A stretch of 64,000 nt of DNA. Origin: Toxonevra muliebris (lineage: Eukaryota > Arthropoda > Insecta > Diptera > Pallopteridae). Position 1 is the first letter of the stretch. Every line of letters begins with the position of its first letter. Location of the stretch: the NCBI GenBank assembly GCA_963691655.1, contig OY829326.1:35491989-35555988 (forward strand). Direction: 5' to 3'. Of this stretch, positions 1 to 11,942 are shown in pieces. A program made the translations under genes and the position numbers. The notes beneath the pieces were generated by a model. The model was not told the DNA's origin, ran no database searches, and was given only the letters and a program-made list of their open reading frames with translations.

Positions 1-543
1 AAAACATTAAAAAAAATGCTTATAAATAATTGAGATTATGTAGCAAGTAAATTATAACTAAACAGAAACGCTTCCTCACACTTAAGCCGAATTCACAATT
101 CCCTAATTGCGCTCTATATAGTTTCTGGTGTAAATGTGTGTGTGTGTGTGTGAATGTGTGTACGCACGTTTGCAATTAATTGCAGAATTATTACTAATTT
201 CATTAGTTTTCTAAAATAAATGTGCATATATATTTGCATATTTATAGGAGAATATTTTTGCTAAATATTTTATACATTTTATTTATGTATGTACAACGTA
301 TTTGCTTTGCACTTTCGTCTAATGCTTTGCAATTAAATGCATTTGCATAATAAATTAGCGAAATTCCAAATGTTGCAAATGCGAAATTTTTGCACGATGG
401 CAAAATTTTAATTATCATTTTAATATTCATGCAATTAGAAAATTTTCAAGCATTACATACTCTGCGTAAATATAAAAGAAAGCAATAGATAGAGAATGAG
501 AGAGATGATGTGGTGTCACGAAATATTATTTTGTATATTCATA
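1..543. other. AT-rich non-coding stretch
   Basis: No coding signal is visible. A short TG dinucleotide run lies at about 134-152. The rest is AT-rich unique-looking sequence up to the TA that flanks the first MITE. Confidence 0.6.
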
Positions 544-1154
544 CAGTATGTAACAAAATTGAGCAAATGAAGGGACATTTTTGGGGCATGTAAAAAAAGA
601 CAAAAATGGCGTCAAATTAAAAAGTATCAGCATAGCTAAATTTTTGAAATCGGATAATATCTTACAAAAGGGTCTTGGAAGTACTGATATGTCGTAAATA
701 AATTATGATTTTCCAAAATTTTTTTGGACAAATTCCACAGCTTTTTTATTTCTCCTTGAGTGTACAAATATGATGCAAAAAAGAACTTTTGAAATCGAAT
801 AATTTTTATTGGTGCCACAAGAGTTCAAGTTTCAACCATAATTTATACTTTTCATGCAATTTTTGATGGATTTTTGAAAACTTACCTTGCCTTGTACATC
901 TTGTTGTGCCAATAAATACTATAATTTTGGCAAAAAAATTTTGAAAAATCAGAATTTATTGCCGAAATTTCGGTATTTTTAAAATCCTTTTGGGCCCGGA
1001 AAAAATTATCTGATTTAAAAAATTTGTTTCCACTTTTGTTTATCTGAATCTGAATAAACTTTACTATACTACTACTTTTTAAATGGACGCCATTTTTAGG
1101 CTTTTTTTATGTCCGAAAAATGTCCCTTCATTTGCTCAATTTTGTTACATACTG
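544..1154. mobile_element. Tc1/mariner-type MITE, 611 bp, long terminal inverted repeats
   Basis: The two ends are inverted copies. Both begin CAGTATGTAACAAAATTGAG read inward, and the match continues with few differences for about 88-90 bp (roughly 544-632 against 1066-1154). A TA dinucleotide flanks each end (542-543 and 1155-1156), the target duplication expected of the Tc1/mariner superfamily. The interior is AT-rich. A 60-codon minus-strand frame at 636-818 shows no transposase motif I can recognise, so the element is non-autonomous. Which Tc1/mariner lineage supplied the ends is unknown; the CAGT start is shared by Tc1 and pogo groups. Confidence 0.88.
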
Positions 1155-1156
1155 TA

Positions 1157-2911
1157 TGAGTGTGTATAGCATATACCCAATCGGAAAAACGCTCTCGTAC
1201 AAAACGTGCTTTGTGCAAAGAGTGTAGCACTCTGGTTCTCCATGACATATCATTACGTTTTTTACATTACATGCTTCGTGCATGATTTCGTTGGTGTTCG
1301 CTGTTCGGCTCTTTCTGTGTGTACACCGAACAAAAATTTCAATATAACCACGCTCTTAGGTGATAAGCAAAAGCTTCGCTCTTTGCTTTTTCTCTCTCAT
1401 TTTGCTTGAATACCAGCATTCGCTTTTGGTTCATTATACCTCCTCTCCATTAAATTAAAAAGTCAAACTTCTAAAGTTCGTAAAATGATCCTCTCGCAAT
1501 GTCTCCACTGCAAGCAACAATTCAAGGCTGTGCTGTTGCTCTTCAGCTTACGATGGCGGAAAAGAGAAAGAACTTACTAAAAATAATAATAAATAAATTT
1601 ATTTATTTAATAAATAATAATTTAATTTTCACAAACTTTTTTAACTTTTTCTTCAATACATTTTTGATAAGTTTAATTCGCACAACTTTTGCAAAAAGAA
1701 ACTACAAACAAACAAAATTGAAACAAATGAAGTGAAACAATATAGTTACGAATACAGAGATACCTTGAGTTTTGATAGACATGATAAAGTAAACTCTCAG
1801 GACTCCAGAATAAGCACTCTTATTGCCACTCTTATTCAAAGGCCTTTCATTTTTTCCAATTGGGTACTACTACTACACACATACATTCGTACTTATTGAA
1901 ATATAAGTATGGCACTAAAATGACAAATGCAGTACGAAACAATGAAATTATTCGATGGCTTGCGACTGTTGCGAATCTACCACAGTGCACACACACACAC
2001 ACACAGAAGATGAAGCAGAAGGGAGAGAATAAATACTGACGGCAAAGTGTTGGGTGGAGAGGTGTAAGGATAGAATGCAGGGGTGTTAAAATGCATTAGG
2101 AAAACAATAAAACAAATTCACACAGCTGCCATGTCAAGCAATTGTAATTGTAAGTATTTCACAAAAATAAGTCATACATACCATAAATTGCATATATGCA
2201 TATGTATCACTGTATGCACATATACATAGTATATGTAAACAACAACAACAATATATTGCAGATAGATTTACCTATAGATTTATAAATATTGAATAACGCA
2301 AATACCAAAAAAATAAAACAACGAAAATTGGGTTAAACTTGCGGAATTTATTTATATCGAACGCATTTTTCATGACACTCCACAAAGAAAACAAAACAAC
2401 AACGGCAGCAAGCTCAAAATAAAACATACCACATTTTTGTTTAACTTTTATAGTTATTTATTGTTTGCTTTTATTTTTTACATTTTTTTTTTTTTGTGTT
2501 TTTTTGATTGACATAAAAATTGGCATACCTATATAAAAAAATTGGAGGTTTTCATTACTAAACGCACCTTGCGGTCGAAATGGCAATTTACCATATACCA
2601 GAGAATACAATATACATATATGTATGTATGTGTGCCACACACCACACACACACGCACACTCGCATTAACATACAATCGCCAACTTAACAAAAGTCTATAA
2701 ACAATTGTGATTGTACAATGGACAATAATAAAAACAACAACAACAATGAAAATCAACAAACAAACCAAAAAATAAAATAAAATAAATAAATAAAAAAATA
2801 TAAAAAACTTTATTCAAGCGATTCACATGGAGTAAAAAGTAAAATGGACGCACTAACATATACATACATACTTGCGTATATAGGCATGTAAAAAGCTTTC
2901 AATTGTATATA
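1157..2911. other. AT-rich non-coding stretch with microsatellites
   Basis: No gene is visible. A CA dinucleotide run lies at 1988-2005. CAA-type trinucleotides and CATA-type tetranucleotides recur near 2240 and 2620-2650. Short frames here (for example 1206-1409 and 2529-2768) have low-complexity or hydrophobic translations without motifs. Confidence 0.6.
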
Positions 2912-4506
2912 CAGTTATGTGTATAATAATAGTAGCGAAATAACGTGGAAGCGGCAAATCTCGAAAATAATACCTACTGAAATAAAATTTAATTCAGAAA
3001 TATACCTTCTTAGTATAAAGTATAGAAGTAAATTCACAAATAAATCGTTTTCTAAGTAATAAAATCAAGTTAAAATTTTTAAGATCATATCAAAAAAGGG
3101 TTTGCGTAAATAAATTAAATATTTTATAGAAACTGTGGACTGAAATGAAGTCAACATAGTAGTGATGTCCCGAAGAGAGTCGCATTGGTTAAATTATTAT
3201 AAAAACCCGTCATTGTGGTGCTATAACAAGAAAATAAGGCTATTCTACTACGTATGAAGAGTATTGAGTACAAACTTTTAGATATACAATTCCTTAAGCG
3301 CTGCTATTTTTATGAACTGTGAGTGTTTTGTGTCATAGGAGCTTTTTACTTTTTCCAAATTTTACACAAATTTTCAAACAAAATAAACTTACGTTTTAAA
3401 TAATTAAAGCTTCAAGGTATAATTTTCAATTTAAAAATTTATTTCAATATTTTTTGCTAAAAATATTATTTTCATGATACCATATTAGTCCAGTCATTAT
3501 AAAGATTTACATCATAAAAATTCTGAACTGAGATTTTTCTTCAGTAATTGTTAGTGGGGGTATAATAGATACAAAAACCACAAAAATCAGTCCTGGGGAT
3601 GCAAAGCGACCCCCTCAAAAAATCCCCACTTTGGTGAAAAAGGCCTTTTTTTACTAATAACCTTTAACCGTTGGAGATATCAAAAAATTACTTCTCACAA
3701 AAAAAAAAAAGCTTGAGTGATTTCCTAAAAATAAGGTTCGAAAACCAAACAAGCTAGGAAGAAAAATCAAAAAGGTTTTTGAAGAGGATATAAAATTGCA
3801 AAATGATAATTTTTTTATTTCTAACTTTAACAGAATTTTCAGACGTAATGTCTTGAACTAAAAGATAATACATTTATAACATATAGTGAAACCAGTTATT
3901 TTTATTAGGCCTGCAAATAGTAAAAGTAGTAAAAACCAACAGACAACTACACTATATTGTTATTTTTGTATACAAAAAATTATCCATTGTCAATAAAAAT
4001 AGAGGATGTTGAACTTTATATTCTCTCCAAAACTCTTTTTGATTTTTCTTCCTAGCTTGTTTGCTTTTTTAGTAATTCAATTTTTCCTATGGGATTCGCA
4101 CTCTAAAATCCAATAAACAAAGATTCGCGCGCATCCACAGTACATCCAAAGTACTAAATTTGCAATTTCTTAAATATTGAATATCTCGAAAACTATAACA
4201 TATACGAAAAAATTTCGCATACCTTTTTTTTTAGAAAATCACTTAAGCTTTTTATGTGTGCTAGATAATTTTTTGATATCGTCAACAGTTAACCAGTTAT
4301 TAGTACAAAAATGATTTTTTCACCAAAGAGGGGGTTTTTTGGGGGGTCGCTCTGCAACCCAAGAACAGATTTTTGTGGTTTTTCCACCTATCATACCACT
4401 ACCCACTACATACCCACTAACAATTACTGAAAAAAAATCGTATTTAAGAATTTTTATGAACTTTTTGTTATACGTTATTTCACTACTATTATTATGAACA
4501 TAGCTG
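2912..4506. mobile_element. Fold-back element with Tc1/mariner-type ends
   Basis: The outermost 34 bp (2912-2945) match the inverted complement of 4473-4506. The end motif CAGTTATG, or CAGCTATG on the other side, is flanked by TA at 2910-2911 and 4507-4508. A much longer inverted pair lies inside: about 3512-3800 against 4012-4460. These arms share blocks such as TTCAGTAATTGTTAGTGGG, a GCGACCCCC block, and AAACAAGCTAGGAAGAAAAA. The right arm is continuous from the terminus inward. On the left about 566 bp (2946-3511) separates the outer from the inner arm, so the left side carries an insertion or the right side a deletion. No transposase motif is visible. It could form a large cruciform or hairpin. 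Confidence 0.78.
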
Positions 4507-4508
4507 TA

Positions 4509-5439
4509 CTTACATACATATGTATGTAGGTAAGAATGAATGTCTGTATGTTTCTTTATAAAACACTGACTTTGGTATTGGGGATATTGAACCACAACAA
4601 CAACAACACAAAATCACGTTTTTCAATTTAAACCAAAAATTAAGTACATATTTTAAATATTTTAATTTTACAATTGTGTTTTTGTTTCATTTGTGGCATG
4701 TGATTAAAATTGTATAAGCTACTGTTATTTTCTTTAAATAAAATACACTGTGTAGCAAGCTTAGGGTTTCCATCTAAATTAAAGGAAAAAGAGAACATTT
4801 ACAGTAAAAGAAGATTATGTACATTTAATAAAACACAAATTTTGTACTTTAAATGAATATAAAAATAAATTTGTAATTGAATTTTCATCAAGCATTCATC
4901 ATGCTAAAAATTCTCTCCACATTGACATTATGAACCCCACATATAGCAAAAACATATTGGTATATCTTCAAAAACTCAACCGAACGGTGAAAAGTAGTTG
5001 CAAATTTTATTTAGAATATTTTCAATATCAATTTCCCAAAAATTAATAGCATACTGTTTTGCAGTTAGGTAAAATGTGAGCTGGACACCCAATACCGATT
5101 ATGTTTTCGCCACAAAGAAAAGCTTGTTTCAATCTATGATATATATTGTTCCTACCTGTTTTTTGATGGCGGGGACGATTGCAAATCACTGGAATGTCTA
5201 AAATCAAAAAATCAAACAGAATTAGATAAAGTACATGTTTTTCTATAACATAGACTATTATTATTCATTCAAAATGGCGGATCTTTGAATGTATTTTTCG
5301 AAAATTCAATGCTTTTTGGTTAAAAACTGAGCTGAAAATTATAAAAAATCTTTATCAATTGTCTTGATAATATTCTAAGTTATAGCTATTGATGTATTAA
5401 ACAACATTGCAATATTTGACAGTGATTGGTTGAATAGTT
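4509..5439. other. AT-rich stretch, no gene seen
   Basis: No convincing coding sequence. The block near 4760-4800 (GGGTTTCC then AAAGAGAAC) loosely mirrors 6370-6410 in inverted orientation, but the match is too interrupted to call element ends. Confidence 0.5.
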
Positions 5440-5560
5440 TTTGAGTTACAAAGTCCACCACACTGTATCGAGAAAAATGCGTTTAAAGTTTTGTGAAGCA
5501 ACGTTTCGTCTATAAAACCAACTCACCTTCAATCAGCTATACCTGGTCCATACAAAATCC
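5440..5560 (+). repeat. Dispersed repeat family S, copy 1
   Basis: This segment matches 36430-36565 in order and orientation. Shared blocks are a TTTTTGAGTT-like stretch, GTCCACC, CGAGAAAAA followed by GTTTAAAG, and an ATCAGC block followed by a CCATAC block. The match is patchy, so both copies are old. No terminal repeats or coding motifs were found, and the class is unknown. Confidence 0.5.
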
Positions 5561-7649
5561 CTTCAGACTCTTCATAGGCTTGGTTTTCTTAGTTTCGAAC
5601 AAGACAATAAAAAAAATCGATTTTTTGACCCCGAGAATGGGGGGGGCGGGGGGTTCCCTTAATTCCATCAGAACATTTTTTAAATCTTCTAAAGATTGTG
5701 GAGGAAGCGCTGTGATGGCTTCCTTTTTCATCCTACTAGATCGAATTAAATTCACAATTGTAGAAACCGCAATCAGTAAACTATTCAGTTTATTTCTACA
5801 ATCGACTGGCTTATAGCTTAGATGATGTTTTATTGAGATCAACCTCACAAGGAGATATTTGATTTGGAAGATTCCGGCCCGAACTTGTACAACACAGATG
5901 TTGACATTGAGATTGCTGCAATGCTGTTTTGTGGGTTTTGGATTCAACGTGCCCTATTCGAAACAAAGAAAACCAATTGAAGCCTAAGCCCAAACAAACT
6001 ACGAACTTGCTCTTATTCTCGATGCAAATGGTCTTATTGCAAATGGTATTATAGCATTTTGGTATCCACCTTTGTTTTTTTTAATACTGGGAATACTTTT
6101 TGTAGTGCTTCAGAAAATATAAATTTTCTACGCGACATTATGTTTAAACTTCTAAATTATATTTTTCTTTTTATGCTTTTTTAGGAGCGAATACAAATAG
6201 AAACTGTTAGTTGTCAAAAGAGGTTGAAGTAAATGTAAAATGTTTGTCAACAAAGTTGTATTCAATGTGCAGAAACAAATTGTTGAAAAGTTTATACAAT
6301 TGAAAAAAGAGTACAAAAAAGATTTTGATGAAAAAAGATAGAGTAAATAAGAGAAGACCTGAAAAAGAGAACATGTACTCTTTAAGGAGTACGCTTGGGA
6401 ACCCTTACAGTAAGCTGTATATGTATATTCACATTATCCAACCGTCCACCCACCTAAACCCACAAAAATAAAAATAGTTGATATTGTGGACCCAATTTAT
6501 TATTTACTTATTAGACAGCCCCCTTCACAGACCCGTCAAAAACTGACCCTGGTAAAATTTGAATAATACGAAACTAAGTTCTTGTTATCATATACAAAGT
6601 GACTTAGGTTTGCGTACAGATTTTTTTGACCCCAAAATTTGTATGGCTCTTTTTCTAGATTTAGCTATTTTTTTTTGGGTTACAGCATCCTTAGGGTCGC
6701 AGTAATCTGTGCTAATTTTAGGCAGGATAACTGCAAATTTCTGCCTTGAAGGTACTAGAAGAGCTTAATAGCATCTCAATAATCTATCAATCAGGTATGT
6801 ATGCTGAAAATGATAATTACAATAGCCGCTGGCATGACCACATGACCCGCATGGTTTCTCCAATTCAAACTCATCACAATTTCGGGTTCGGGAAAATATC
6901 GTGCTGGATTAAAATTCTACAATTTTAACGAAAATTTTTGGATTTCCTCGAACTTTCTTATGTGAAAATTTAACTAGCAAAAATTATATATTTTATTTCA
7001 TTGTTCATCAACCTCAATATTCCTCCATTGCAATGTCAATAATGTTTTTGTGTCAAATTTCCAAACGCTATATATTAGGACATATGTATCTGCTTCTCAG
7101 TTAGGCAAACTTTCGTTTTTCACGATGACTTTCTAACTAACTAATTTCAACTTTCAACTTTTACGTAATATTTGCATATAAAAAAAAAAAAAAATAATAA
7201 TTTTTAAGTATACCTACACAAGCTGCAACATCGCATCACAAATGCAATGATAATGCAGTAGCTGGTTTTCTTTTTGAATCGCGTGATTAAATGTGAACAC
7301 GCCATAACCTAAATAAATCAAATACCTATGTATGTATGTCTAACAGAACTACATAAAGTGCATATGGGCGACACTTCATAAAATGTTTGCTCTAAGCTAA
7401 CCCGCTTCAAGTCATTATGAAACGCACGCACTAACGAAAAAGAATTATGTTCATAATTTTAAAATTAATGTGATCGCATCGAAAATGCATCGCTGAAAAA
7501 TATGTTCAACCAGCGCGTAGCATAGCGCCTCGGTTGGAATGCTGCTGGCTGCTAATGCGTGTGTGTGGAGCGAGTGATATCAAATAGTCGAATATATAAT
7601 TTATAACAAAAAGAAAGAAAAAAAAAATGAAGAAAAAGCAAAATGAATT
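5561..7649. other. Non-coding stretch, no gene supported
   Basis: The longest frame (5537-5947, minus, 136 codons) gives a protein with no motif I recognise. It overlaps a G-rich run at about 5640-5655 and has a shorter rival frame beside it, so I do not call it a gene. A near-perfect 18-bp palindrome (GTACTCTTTAAGGAGTAC) lies at 6374-6391. A small hairpin with CAACC/GGTTG arms and an inner GCGC pair lies at about 7507-7537. Confidence 0.5.
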
Positions 7650-7653
7650 TTAA

Positions 7654-8164
7654 CCCTCTAGTTCCCAAATTTTTGATTGATAAAAAAAATCGGAATTGAT
7701 TAAAATTGGCGTAAAAATCATAAACTGATTTAAAAACCGAAAAAAAAACTAATGGGCGTGGTTTTATGAAGTGAGACAGTTTGAATGCCTAAAATTATTT
7801 GTTCTTGAATGAGCTTTTTATCAATTTGTTTTAAGTAATTAAATATTTTATATAAAAAATTCTCAGCTATCCACAGCTGTTTTTTTTTTATCTGGATACT
7901 ATGACGGGAAGTATTTTATTTATTTTTGTCACTTTTACCTCAAATACAATCAAAATAATTAATTTTCCAATTTTTCACAAATTTATTACTTTGACTGTCG
8001 CTAACTTCTGTAATACGCATCATAGGTAGCTCATAACTGATGCATTGTTTTGAAAGCTTGGGGAATTCCCTAAACGATATGATATAGCAACAGCAAACTG
8101 TAATGGTGGCAATTCCATCCCTTTTGATGAAGGCCGTCTATGGGCGGACTTGGGAGCTAGAGGG
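7654..8164. mobile_element. piggyBac-type MITE, 511 bp, family P1
   Basis: A TTAA flanks both sides (7650-7653 and 8165-8168), the target site typical of piggyBac elements. The element ends are inverted repeats of about 15 bp: CCCTCTAGTTCCCAA on the left, and the complement of CCCTCTAGCTCCCAA on the right. The right half is repeated in opposite orientation at 55401-55700, which shows a dispersed family. No transposase is encoded. The TTAA/CCCT combination is the main reason for the piggyBac assignment; the mobilising enzyme is unknown. Confidence 0.82.
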
Positions 8165-8168
8165 TTAA

Positions 8169-9940
8169 AAATCTTTTTAGTTCTTCTCTGGCGTATGTGT
8201 GTTGTGTGGCTGCATCTCGATTTCACTTTCGTTTACATTCACATTATGAAGTAAAAGCTCAAAAAAAAAAAAAATAAATAAAATAAAGAAAACTACAAAA
8301 ATGTTGCATGTGACATATGCAGGCGGGCGGTCGTTAGTCGGTTAGTTGGACGGTTAAGCAGATGTAAGAGTGTCACTTCCAGATATGTTTTAAACTTTCG
8401 TTTTTGTCCCTCCCACTTTCTTCCCCCAACGGGCATATGCAGCTATACTGTACGGCTGCTTAAAATATATCTTAACTTTGTTTTCTATTCTTTTCTCTTC
8501 ACAAATACACATATATTTAGTTATATATGTTTGTATTTTTTTTTGTGGGTTTAAAATTCAAATGCAGATGCAAATGCGTTTCACTTCATCTCCCTTCCCT
8601 TTGTTTCGCTTTGTATTAGTTTTGTTATAATTTCGTCATACAATTTTTATTTAATTTAGTGAAAGTTTTCTTCTCTTAATTTTCTTCCCTCATTCAGTTT
8701 TGTTAGATGATGCAGCATGTCTGTAATTAATTTTATTTTTAAGATATTTTTAAAATTTCTTAAAAGTATTTCCATTTTAATTTCAATGCTCTCATATTCT
8801 TTGCAGTTTTTCATCTAACTTGGGAAAATCTGGATATTTTCTTCTCTTTTGTGTTTTTTTTTTGTTGTTGTTTATTTATACTCGTATGTGAACAAATATT
8901 TATTTTAGTTAATTTTTAGCTGTCAGTGTGAAATTGTGTTGGTTAAACCAAAACACATGTCAAAACATGAGCCACATTCATATATACATATGTATGTAAG
9001 TTTTGTATCTAGACACTCGACTTAAGTTAAATTGCATGGAGTTGAGAGGGTTAAAGCATCCAATTTGAATGGAATCTCTCGTTTTTTCTTATGTGAAAGT
9101 GTGAAACTTTTCATTCTTTCAAATGAAAAAAAAAAAACAAAAAAATTAAACAAAACTTAAGTGTATGTTATTTAAACTAATTGTGTACAGATTTTCTTTA
9201 TGAATTTTTAATGAATAATTATTTCCTTGTTAATAAATTATATATAGCATAGTATAAACTCAACGAACTTGTGTATCAAGCACATAATATATTAAATACT
9301 TAATTTTTTTCAGTTTATAAAGACTAAATGAATTATATTTTTTGAAATGTTAATTAAGAATAGTCAATACTTCATTTAATTTCAGGAGTTTTTTTTTTAT
9401 AAATACTTCACAAAAATATATTTCCAGATGTGCAAAAGAAAACTGCTAAACTGTAAACTTTTAAAATAGTTATACTATTGAAGTCTAAAGATTTTCCTTC
9501 TTTTTCGCTGTTTTTATATTTTCTTAGTTGTAATACCTAATTACCTAAAGAAAATTTGACTATTTAGAATGTAAGTCGTGACATTCAAAAAACCATTAAT
9601 TTTTTTTATAACTAGCTAGTTTGGGTGGAATATGGAAAACCAATTTGATGTATCCTCAAAGCGAAATTCATGTTCGTTGAACCAACCGAGTCAATTACCT
9701 CGGTTGATCGGAAATTATGTTAGCTTACGGCTTACCACTTCAAAAGTATTCCGTAAACAGGGCAGCTTTATCAGTGGCCTGTTAAAAGCTTCGTTTAGTA
9801 TCTAAATCCATAATGAAAAAAATATTTACCCAGGTAACTTGTGATGCAATTTCATCTGAAATACTTCCAACAACCTCTCAACTCTGGTCATTATGGTTCA
9901 TATCTTAGTGTTCGGGAATAAGAAACTTTCGTTCGTTGAA
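8169..9940. other. AT-rich non-coding stretch
   Basis: No gene is visible. At about 9040-9056 a GAGAGGGTTAA block resembles a P1 MITE terminus, but no partner end was found. The segment 9610-9940 is less AT-rich than its surroundings. It may be further LINE remnant leading into the RNase H fragment, but I could not align it to a known domain. Confidence 0.45.
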
Positions 9941-9948
9941 AGACAACT

Positions 9949-10580
9949 GTGCTTCTTAAATCCTTACCCCGTCTACTGAGTGCATTGGGCAAAACCAGTA
10001 CAGTTACCATATTCTGGGACCCTGAGCAGACAGAAATACATAAAAATGAGATAGTTGATTATTTGGCATTAAAGGTTGAAGCTGAGAATCATATTGATCC
10101 CGGACACTTTCTAGGTATAAAAGCTCACACTATAAATTATAAATTTAGTGCGGTGGAAAGCGACGTTAAATCATCCGACTGAACTCAAATCCCTAAACTC
10201 TCAAAACTACTAATTGGGGACTTCAAAAAAAGCTTTATATCTCCAGATAGGTAAAATAAACTAAAATGAGTCCCTTCTGCACTCGTCACATGATGTTATA
10301 ACATACTTTACGTATTGTTGTTTACTTCATTATAAAAGTTTTCGTTTTTCTATTCTAATATTTGATTTTTATTTCTATCAGCTCACTCCACGATAAACTG
10401 TGGACATATGAAAAACCTTGGCATAGGACAGGACATTACTTGCCGCTTCTATCAGAAAGGAAACCCGCCGGATAACATTCTCCTGCACTGAGATTAAATT
10501 ATGAGAAACCACAGTTTTTGGATAGTTTGAATCAGATATGTTAAAGACACCTAATAAAGTTTAAATTAAACCCGAAATCT
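9949..10580 (+). pseudogene. Decayed RNase H and C-terminal tail of a non-LTR retrotransposon
   Basis: The translation of 9949-10182 has the shape of the last part of a LINE-encoded RNase H. It reads VTIFW followed by a damaged PGH-type motif (PEQ), then a NEIVDYLA segment matching the usual NE-x-ADELA region. After further stops the frame near 10395-10488 reads MKNLGIGQDITCRFYQKG, followed by a spaced NILLH. This matches the tail of such elements, where a CRFC...HILC cluster follows the RNase H. The earlier RNase H motifs and the reverse transcriptase are missing. The second metal-binding Cys is Tyr and later ones are lost. It is a dead fragment, more decayed than the related piece at 61449-62180. 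Confidence 0.68.
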
Positions 10581-10945
10581 TCAACTATAAAATTCCTATG
10601 AAGAAATTCCGGAATCAACAGGAATTTTTGTCCAGCTCAAACAACCCCGTTTTTTAACTTTTTGAATCAAATTTTCTCAAAAACTTGACGTGATGGATTA
10701 TTCTTTCGAATTATTCTTCTTCTTTCTTCAACACCCCATGTATAGTCTAGACTGAGCTTTTTGCATCCATTCATGTTATGTGAGTTATATTTGTACACGA
10801 ATAGAAGGGGCCTACAGTTTTATTCCGAATTTAAACGGCGAAATGAAAAACTTTTCATTGGTTATTTTCACCCTTAGAGGTTTGCTATTGCCAGCCTAGA
10901 GATGTTGCCGTGTAGAAACATTTTTATTGTCTATTTTTTTATTTT
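10581..10945. other. Intergenic spacer, probably LINE 3' debris
   Basis: No open frame or repeat boundary is visible. It lies between the decayed RNase H fragment and a tRNA-like segment, so part of it may be the 3' untranslated region of the former. Confidence 0.4.
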
Positions 10946-10947
10946 TG

Positions 10948-11020
10948 AGCGTGCCGACATTTGAACACTGGCACCCAGCCTAGCAGTCCAGCAAACTAAC
11001 CACTAGGCAACAGCGACCAG
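10948..11020 (-). repeat. tRNA-like SINE head (minus strand)
   Basis: Read on the minus strand, the segment has an A-box-like motif (TTGCCTAGTGG, 11000-11010) and a B-box-like motif (GTGTTCAAATG, 10956-10966). Their spacing fits a tRNA-derived RNA polymerase III promoter. The acceptor ends do not pair, so it is not a functional tRNA gene. It begins about 27 bp beyond the end of the LINE coding remnant on the same strand. It differs from the SINE head at 12170-12252, so it represents another tRNA-derived family or a very old copy. Confidence 0.5.
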
Positions 11021-11046
11021 ATTCACCGCAGTATTCTTCTCATTTG

Positions 11047-11770
11047 TGCTGGAACTCCTAGGGGGAGCATAAGGCCATAATGGATCGTCTCCATCAAATG
11101 CGATCTTTGGCGATGACTTTTATTTCTTTCGACGACTTTCCTGAAACACGAATTTCCTTCTTTAACGCCCTTTTCCACGTGACTTTTGGTCTACCACGTT
11201 GTCGACTGCCTTGTGGATTCCACTCAAGGGCTTGGCGGTATATTTCATTGGGCGATTTTCGGAGAGTGTGTCCGATCCATTTCCATCTGCGTAGCTTGAT
11301 GTCGTTCGCTATGTCGTTTGAAATGGTGTTTGGCCACCAGACTTTAAGTTTACGTCTCAAGCATTTGTTGACGAATACTTGCAGTTTATTCATTAGTTGA
11401 TCAGTGGCAAGCCACGTCTCGCACTCATGTAGTAAAACTGATTTCACGTTTGAGTTAAAAACGCGGATTTTTGTTTTAGTGGAAATAAACGACGAGCTCC
11501 AGATCTTACTCAGTTGGGCAAATACTCCTCTCGCTTATGAAATTCTTGATGTAATGTCCTCTTTCGCCCCACCATCCATAGAAATTATACTACCCAGATA
11601 AGTAAAGCTACTGACGTTTTCGATGTCATCGATGCCAGCCTTAAAATTGATGTCCTACGTAGAAGAGATCAGTTTCATGCTTTTAGTTTCGGAAGTATTA
11701 ATTTTTAAGCCGACCTTTTGCGACTCTAAAATAAGATCATCAATTTTAGATTTCATATCTGAATGCCATA
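11047..11770 (-). pseudogene. LINE reverse transcriptase, C-terminal fragment
   Basis: A single minus-strand frame gives the characteristic end of a non-LTR retrotransposon ORF2, interrupted by a few stops. In order it reads: an SKIDDLILESQKVGLKIN segment; FTYLGSIISMDGG; an EDI-TSRIS region with an in-frame stop; TKIRVFNSNVKSVLLHECETW-type sequence; an LQVFVNKCLRR block; RRWKWIGHTLRK; and QALEWNPQGSRQRGRPKVTW. Homology fades near 11770, just before the YADD catalytic motif should appear, so polymerase activity is impossible. The uninterrupted part is 11094-11447. Beyond it WRRSIMALCSP-like sequence continues to about 11047. The pattern resembles the RTE/craniofacial-development-protein-2-like elements common in insect genomes; the clade is uncertain. 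Confidence 0.82.
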
Positions 11771-11942
11771 TCAAAACAAGCCATATCACCGCTTATAAGC
11801 TTCAAGATATATACCAGTATCTGGGACGAACTTGATACTTGTGAAAAACTAAATAGGTTTTCATATCCGATTTTTATTATTTGAAGGAAGAACGACTCGA
11901 AAGAAAGCAAAAAAGGAAGAGAGAAAGAAAGATAGATAAGAA

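Noticed and set aside
5537..5947. 136-codon minus-strand frame
   Set aside because: No recognisable domain, no consistent start context, and alternative frames overlap on both strands.
4743..6410. Possible element with GGGTTTCC/GGGAACCC inverted ends
   Set aside because: The inverted match is interrupted and no TA or longer target duplication can be identified.
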